Below, in pieces: positions 4,996 through 8,782 of a stretch of 8,782 nucleotides of DNA. The notes under the pieces were generated by a model. That model was not told where the DNA came from. It saw only the letters and a list, made by a program, of their open reading frames with translations, and made no database searches. The stretch lies in assembly GCA_937141995.1 (NCBI GenBank), contig CAKZQX010001097.1, positions 1-8,782 on the forward strand. Direction: 5' to 3'. Within the stretch, counting starts at the first letter, position 1. Each line of letters starts with the position of its first letter. This DNA is from an uncultured Chloroflexaceae bacterium. Lineage in GTDB: Bacteria; Chloroflexota; Chloroflexia; Chloroflexales; Chloroflexaceae. The translations under genes were made by a program, and so were the position numbers.

Positions 4996-6963
4996 CTACT
5001 TGTAACTGCGCTGCGTCGGGTGAACATACTCAAACGACAGTTGTTCCTTGTTGAGAATCGGCTTGTTGCCAACCCCGTTAAACTGCCAGGCCGCCACATA
5101 GCTAAAGTTCGCATCATCGCGGAGCGCCTCGCCTTCAGGGGTCTGGCTCTCTTCGCGGAAATGCCCACCACAGGACTCGTTGCGGTGCAGGGCATCGGTA
5201 CACATCAACTCGGCCAGTTCCATAAAGTCGGCCACGCGCCCGGCCTTTTCGAGCGACTGGTTCAGATTCTCGTTCTGGCCCGGCACATTGACATTTTCCC
5301 AGAACTCGGCCCGGATCTCAGGAATGCGCTGCAACGCCTTCTTCAGTCCATCCGCGCTACGGGACATACCACAATATTCCCACACCACCTTGCCCAACTC
5401 GCGGTGGAAGGAGTCAACCGTACGCTTGCCATTGATCGAGAGCAACTGGGTCATCCGGTCAGCGACTTCCGCCTCAACCTCGCGGCAGACCGGATTATCG
5501 GTGCTGACCTTATCAAAGCCGCCCTGGGCCAGATAGTTGCCAATGGTATAGGGCAAGACAAAATAGCCGTCGGCCAGACCCTGCATGAGCGCGCTGGCCC
5601 CCAGGCGGTTCGCGCCATGGTCCGAAAAGTTGGCCTCACCAATCACAAACAGACCGGGAATAGTACTCTGCAGTTCATAGTCTACCCACAAGCCACCCAT
5701 CGTGTAATGGATCGCCGGGTAGATGCGCATCGGCACTTCGTAGGGATTCTCGGCGGTGATCCGCTCGTACATATCAAACAGGTTGCCATAGCGCTGGCGG
5801 ATGACATTCGCACCCAGCCGATTGATTGCATCGGCAAAGTCGAGGTAGACCCCGAGGCCGCTCGGACCGACGCCCCGGCCCTCGTCACAGACCTGCTTGG
5901 CATTACGCGAAGCCACGTCACGCGGTACCAGATTACCAAAACTGGGATAGCGCTCTTCCAGATAGTACTCCCGCTCGTTTTCGGGGATCTGGTGCGGCGG
6001 ACGGGTATCACCGGCCTGCTTCGGCACCCAGATGCGCCCATCGTTCCGCAGCGACTCACTCATCAGCGTCAGCTTCGACTGATGCTCACCCGTGACCGGA
6101 ATACAGGTCGGGTGGATCTGCGTGAAGCAGGGGTTGGCAAAGAACGCGCCCCGCCGGTGTGAGCGCCAGATCGCCGTCGTGTTGCAGCCCTTGGCATTGG
6201 TAGACAGGTAGAAGACATTGCCATACCCGCCGGTGCCCAGCACCACCGCATCGGCGACATGCGACTCAATCTTGCCATTGACCATATCGCGCGTCACAAT
6301 CCCACGGGCGCGCCCGTTGATTATAACCAGATCAAGCATTTCAGAGCGGGTGAACATCTTCACCTTCCCCGCCGCGATCTGGCGTTCGAGCGCCTGATAC
6401 GCGCCCAGCAAGAGTTGCTGCCCCGTCTGACCACGCGCATAGAAGGTGCGCGAAACCTGCGCGCCGCCGAAGGAGCGGTTGTCAAGCAACCCGCCATAAT
6501 CGCGGGCAAAGGGAACACCCTGCGCCACACACTGGTCGATAATGTTCACGCTGACCTGGGACAGGCGGTAGACATTCGATTCGCGGGAGCGGAAGTCGCC
6601 CCCCTTCACCGTGTCATAGAAAAGGCGATAAATGCTATCACCATCATTCTGATAATTCTTGGCCGCGTTAATGCCGCCCTGGGCCGCGATACTATGGGCA
6701 CGGCGGGGGCTATCCTGATAGCAGAAGCAGAGGACGTTATACCCAAGCTCGGCCAGGGTCGCCGCCGCCGAACCGCCGGCAAGCCCCGAGCCGACCACGA
6801 TAATGGTATATTTCCGCTTATTGGCCGGATTAACCAGCTTCATATTAAAGCGATGCTGATCCCAGCGCTGCTCAATCGGCCCCGAGGGAGCCCGTGATTC
6901 GAGGGTAACATTCCGAAACTCTGTTGTCGTTCGGGGCTCAGCCCTGGTGGTTGTCTCAGACAT
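4996..6963 (-). CDS. sdhA: Succinate dehydrogenase flavoprotein subunit
   Basis: A 655-residue catalytic subunit that oxidises succinate to fumarate in the TCA cycle. The dinucleotide-binding motif is VVGSGLAGG (56-64). H90 in [14 protein letters not shown] is the expected covalent FAD attachment site. Substrate-site residues are recognisable as H284 (QIHPT), R348 (PRDVASR, the catalytic arginine position), H419 (HYTMGG) and R453 (ANRLGAS). The C-terminal cap with [21 protein letters not shown] is typical. About 50 residues precede the FAD domain and include [20 protein letters not shown]; Corynebacterium-type SdhA has a similar leader as I recall it, so the ATG at 6963 is kept (GGAGAG upstream) rather than M41. 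Lengths and motifs place it in the Bacillus/actinobacterial SdhA group, not the proteobacterial one. It lies 59 bases after sdhC. Confidence 0.98.
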   Translation of the reverse strand: MSETTTRAEPRTTTEFRNVTLESRAPSGPIEQRWDQHRFNMKLVNPANKRKYTIIVVGSGLAGGSAAATLAELGYNVLCFCYQDSPRRAHSIAAQGGINAAKNYQNDGDSIYRLFYDTVKGGDFRSRESNVYRLSQVSVNIIDQCVAQGVPFARDYGGLLDNRSFGGAQVSRTFYARGQTGQQLLLGAYQALERQIAAGKVKMFTRSEMLDLVIINGRARGIVTRDMVNGKIESHVADAVVLGTGGYGNVFYLSTNAKGCNTTAIWRSHRRGAFFANPCFTQIHPTCIPVTGEHQSKLTLMSESLRNDGRIWVPKQAGDTRPPHQIPENEREYYLEERYPSFGNLVPRDVASRNAKQVCDEGRGVGPSGLGVYLDFADAINRLGANVIRQRYGNLFDMYERITAENPYEVPMRIYPAIHYTMGGLWVDYELQSTIPGLFVIGEANFSDHGANRLGASALMQGLADGYFVLPYTIGNYLAQGGFDKVSTDNPVCREVEAEVADRMTQLLSINGKRTVDSFHRELGKVVWEYCGMSRSADGLKKALQRIPEIRAEFWENVNVPGQNENLNQSLEKAGRVADFMELAELMCTDALHRNESCGGHFREESQTPEGEALRDDANFSYVAAWQFNGVGNKPILNKEQLSFEYVHPTQRSYK

Positions 6964-7022
6964 AATAGTATCTCTCCATCACTACGCAATAATATATTCA
7001 TCAGCACGGTCGGTTGGAAACG

Positions 7023-7733
7023 CTACATGCCCAGTGTGGTGGTTGTTTCCGGAGCAACAACGCCAACCAGCACCGCCAGTGGAAACGAAATATTCCCGAT
7101 AATCACAATCGCTGTGAAAACCAGGGCCACCAGACGCCAGAAGTTCGTCAGCCCCGAGTTATTCCATCCGATAGTCTGGAACATACTCCACACACCATGA
7201 AACAGGTGCAGGCCCAACGCACCCATCGCCACAATATAAATGAGCGAAACCCACCAGACACTGAACCCGGCGACCACATTGTGGTACACATCACCGTGAA
7301 TAAAGTTATTATGCAGGGTTCCCGTCGTAAAGTGCAGAATATGATAGACAATAAACAGCCCGACAATGACCCCACCCCAGCGCATGGTGCGCGAGGCATA
7401 CACATACAACGGTTGCGCGCGGTTGTTCTCTTTGTACCCACTGGGGCGACTGGTCCGCGCCTGATTGGTCAGAGCGGCCGCGGCCCAGATATGCAGGGCG
7501 ACAGCACCAAAGATGACAATCCGGGCAATCCAGAGCAACGTACGTTCGGGAAACAGCGGATACCCCACAGTGCGCAGAAACTCACCATAGACGTTGTAGT
7601 CGTGCGCACCAATGTACATTTTGAGATTGCCGATCATGTGAATAAACACAAATCCGACCCAGATAAACCCGGTTACGGCCATAATAGCCTTCTTGCCGAT
7701 TGTAGACCGGTAGATGGACAACGCTCCTACCAT
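7023..7733 (-). CDS. sdhC: Succinate dehydrogenase cytochrome b subunit, b558 type
   Basis: A 236-residue integral membrane subunit that anchors SdhAB and holds heme and the quinone site. Five hydrophobic segments are visible at about 14-36, 68-90, 117-139, 160-183 and 200-226, matching the single-anchor five-helix type found in Bacillus, Wolinella and actinobacteria. Histidines fall where di-heme members have axial ligands: H32 in helix 1, H81 in helix 2, H131 (or H134) in helix 3, H176 or H179 in helix 4. This supports two hemes b and a menaquinone partner; the quinone type is a family inference. The ATG at 7733 is preceded by AAGGAG. It is the first gene of sdhCAB, with a hairpin just upstream of the ribosome binding site and a good promoter candidate about 140 bases upstream. 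Confidence 0.96.
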   Translation of the reverse strand: MVGALSIYRSTIGKKAIMAVTGFIWVGFVFIHMIGNLKMYIGAHDYNVYGEFLRTVGYPLFPERTLLWIARIVIFGAVALHIWAAAALTNQARTSRPSGYKENNRAQPLYVYASRTMRWGGVIVGLFIVYHILHFTTGTLHNNFIHGDVYHNVVAGFSVWWVSLIYIVAMGALGLHLFHGVWSMFQTIGWNNSGLTNFWRLVALVFTAIVIIGNISFPLAVLVGVVAPETTTTLGM

Positions 7734-7748
7734 GAGACTCTCCTTTCG

Positions 7749-7772
7749 CAGTATTCCGTGTATGGAATACTG
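7749..7772 (-). promoter_or_regulatory. 9-bp inverted repeat just upstream of the sdhC ribosome binding site
   Basis: CAGTATTCC at 7749-7757 and GGAATACTG at 7764-7772 form a perfect 9-bp inverted repeat around six bases. In the transcript this is a hairpin ending a few bases before the AAGGAG of sdhC; as DNA it could be a dimeric repressor operator. Either would give control of sdhCAB, but no regulator is known from the sequence. Confidence 0.45.
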
Positions 7773-7878
7773 GAACAGCTATACCATTGCTTCAACCTGG
7801 CCTGAATTATGAATGAAAAGATATTTTGATTGATTATCATGCATATAGCGATGCAAAACACCTCACCTGTTGCAATCA

Positions 7879-7906
7879 ATTACTACGACCTACGAAATAG
7901 TGTCAA
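7879..7906 (-). promoter_or_regulatory. Candidate sigma-70-type promoter of sdhCAB
   Basis: On the minus strand TTGACA (7906-7901) is a full -35 match. It is followed after 16 bases by AGTAAT (7884-7879), a 4/6 match to TATAAT. Transcription would begin near 7872 and give a leader of about 140 bases containing the hairpin at 7749-7772. Confidence 0.45.
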
Positions 7907-8487
7907 ATAGTTATTATGGGGAAATATTCAGGGATATTCTGAGCAACGTGCCAGTCCACGCAACCAGCCTGTTTGTCCAGCGCCACACGCCGGAAGCAGC
8001 ATCCGCATGCGAGGGTTAAAAGAACACCCGAGTCAGCTTTGCCGGCGTTACAACGCACTCCAGCCGCTCAGGAGAGAGCCAGGACGGGGCGGGCACACAA
8101 GACCTTAAAGAGCCGTTTCTAGTTTCATATGCAACTGTGTGTCGTATATTCACTATTATAGCCGAAAGTGACAGCCTTGTCTATCCGGGAGGGCTGTGCA
8201 ATTCTAGGCAAAGATACGAACGAAAGCTGTTCTTTGGGAAAATCGGTACAATGAATTTTCGTGATATACAAGCCCTGTATAAGTAGTATACGCTGGTTTC
8301 GGCCCACCAGCAGTTCGATCTTAGAGATCCGGTTTGTTTAGAAAAGATAACCGTTTTATATTTGTTCTTTACTCAATAATTGAGAAACAGAATGGATCAC
8401 GTTTGAAAATAGAGGGTGTGTCCTTCGGGGGCAGGTGCTTGGGAGGGGTGCTGCACGCCTGACAAATATTCCACAACCAGGCAAAGA

Positions 8488-8512
8488 GCGGCGCGTCGTA
8501 TCGACGCGCCGC
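8488..8512. repeat. GC-rich 11-bp perfect hairpin
   Basis: GCGGCGCGTCG and CGACGCGCCGC flank the loop TAT. It has no T tract on the plus strand and only CTCTTTG on the minus strand, so it is at best a weak terminator. It lies six bases before the heptanucleotide repeat. Confidence 0.6.
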
Positions 8513-8518
8513 CCTAAT

Positions 8519-8581
8519 AAGAACCGAAAACTGAGAACCGAGAACCGAGAACCGAGAACCGAGAACCGAGAACCGAGAACT
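8519..8581 (+). repeat. Heptanucleotide tandem repeat, unit GAGAACC
   Basis: Six perfect consecutive copies of GAGAACC run from 8533 to 8574, followed by GAGAACT (8575-8581) and preceded by two degenerate units, GAAAACT (8526-8532) and AAGAACC (8519-8525). That is nine units in 63 bases. Seven-base units shift the frame at each repeat, so a coding role is unlikely. Confidence 0.9.
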
Positions 8582-8700
8582 GTGATATCAATTTGCCGTC
8601 AAAACAGCAATGAACCGGAATGCAGGCACGAAGCGCAGAGCAGCACATCCCCGTTCACCATCGCTGCGTCCTCTGTGGCTGTGACAACAAATCGGTATTA

Positions 8701-8718
8701 GAGACTGTCTGAAAAGCT
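8701..8718 (+). mobile_element. Possible insertion-sequence end
   Basis: GAGACTGTCTGAAAAGCT resembles the terminal inverted repeats of some IS5-related elements (a GAGnCTGTnTGAAAA pattern, from memory). It lies 80 bases from the window edge and no transposase or partner end is visible, so this is only a possibility. Confidence 0.2.
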
Positions 8719-8782
8719 GATGCGCGGCGGTCCCACGGCATGCGGGGTGCCCTGCGACACCGGACAGCGCCCCCGGAGTCCC

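Larger units (their letters stand above)
7734..8782. other. About 1 kb without a recognisable gene upstream of sdhC
   Basis: The frames at 8125-8307 (minus) and 8435-8701 (plus) have no recognised domain; the second is built on the heptanucleotide repeat. The stretch holds the sdh leader and promoter, ATATTC twice with a 10-base period (7924-7929 and 7934-7939), small hairpins at 8292-8311 (GCTGGT/ACCAGC), 8317-8329 and 8372-8384, a GC-rich hairpin at 8488-8512, and a tandem repeat at 8519-8581. Bases 7940-8290 show nothing I can identify. No fold-back element of the A-F family is present on this side of the operon. Confidence 0.75.

Noticed and set aside
4984..6162. Long plus-strand open frame (392 codons) opposite sdhA
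   Set aside because: It is the antisense shadow of a fully motif-supported sdhA; low stop density comes from sdhA codon use.
6259..6897. Plus-strand open frame opposite the sdhA 5' part
   Set aside because: Antisense shadow of the FAD-binding domain, with no recognisable protein.
7014..7805. Plus-strand open frame opposite sdhC
   Set aside because: sdhC has membrane segments, heme histidines and a ribosome binding site; the opposite frame has none of these signs of a gene.
8125..8307. 60-codon minus-strand frame
   Set aside because: No recognised domain and no supporting context; an open frame of this length is expected by chance.
8435..8701. 88-codon plus-strand frame containing an ENREPRT repeat
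   Set aside because: The repeated peptide is a by-product of the seven-base tandem repeat; there is no good ribosome binding site and the rest is featureless.

Overview
The window looks like a chromosomal segment from a moderately GC-rich, respiring bacterium, most likely a filamentous phototroph-type Chloroflexota (Chloroflexus or a relative). That assignment is inferred from gene content: a menaquinone-type three-gene succinate dehydrogenase operon (sdhCAB) whose flavoprotein resembles that of actinobacteria, mixed with short housekeeping and accessory genes and abundant structured intergenic repeats. No rRNA, tRNA, CRISPR array or complete transposase gene is visible.

Layout. 55-663 (-): HD-domain nucleotidase. 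664-1560: divergent intergenic region holding three repeat elements (B, C, D) and a possible promoter. 1561-2718 (+): family-4 glycosyltransferase. 2794-3039 (+): 81-residue protein with six CxxC pairs, related to the DnaJ zinc-binding repeat. 3072-3626 (+): GNAT acetyltransferase of the AAC(6')-Ii type. 3627-4162: two more repeat elements (E, F) and a 30-base perfect palindrome that fits the sdh operon terminator. 4163-7733 (-): sdhB, sdhA and sdhC, transcribed in the order C-A-B. 7734-8782: about 1 kb without a credible gene, holding the likely sdh promoter, a hairpin next to the sdhC ribosome binding site, a heptanucleotide tandem repeat and a possible insertion-sequence end.

The most interesting content is not a gene. 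Six copies (A-F; A cut by the window edge) of a roughly 160-220 bp fold-back element occupy the intergenic spaces. Each element is one long imperfect inverted repeat with three nested stems: outer ends beginning CAGGAGTTACGC and ending GCGTAACTCCTG; a middle pair TTCGCCTCCGGCAG / CTGCCGCAGGCGAA; and an innermost hairpin whose sequence differs in every copy yet is perfectly paired over 18-25 bp in four of five. Copies C, E and F are bounded by direct repeats (TTATATGA; TAAATAA three times), so the family appears mobile, like a MITE. Copies A and E begin exactly at the stop codon of the neighbouring gene. Removing E and F restores a compact convergent gene pair with a terminator a few bases past the acetyltransferase stop codon.

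Functionally, sdhCAB encodes the membrane complex that oxidises succinate to fumarate and reduces quinone. The glycosyltransferase, zinc-ribbon protein and acetyltransferase lie on the same strand and may be partly co-transcribed; the sequence does not show a shared pathway for them.
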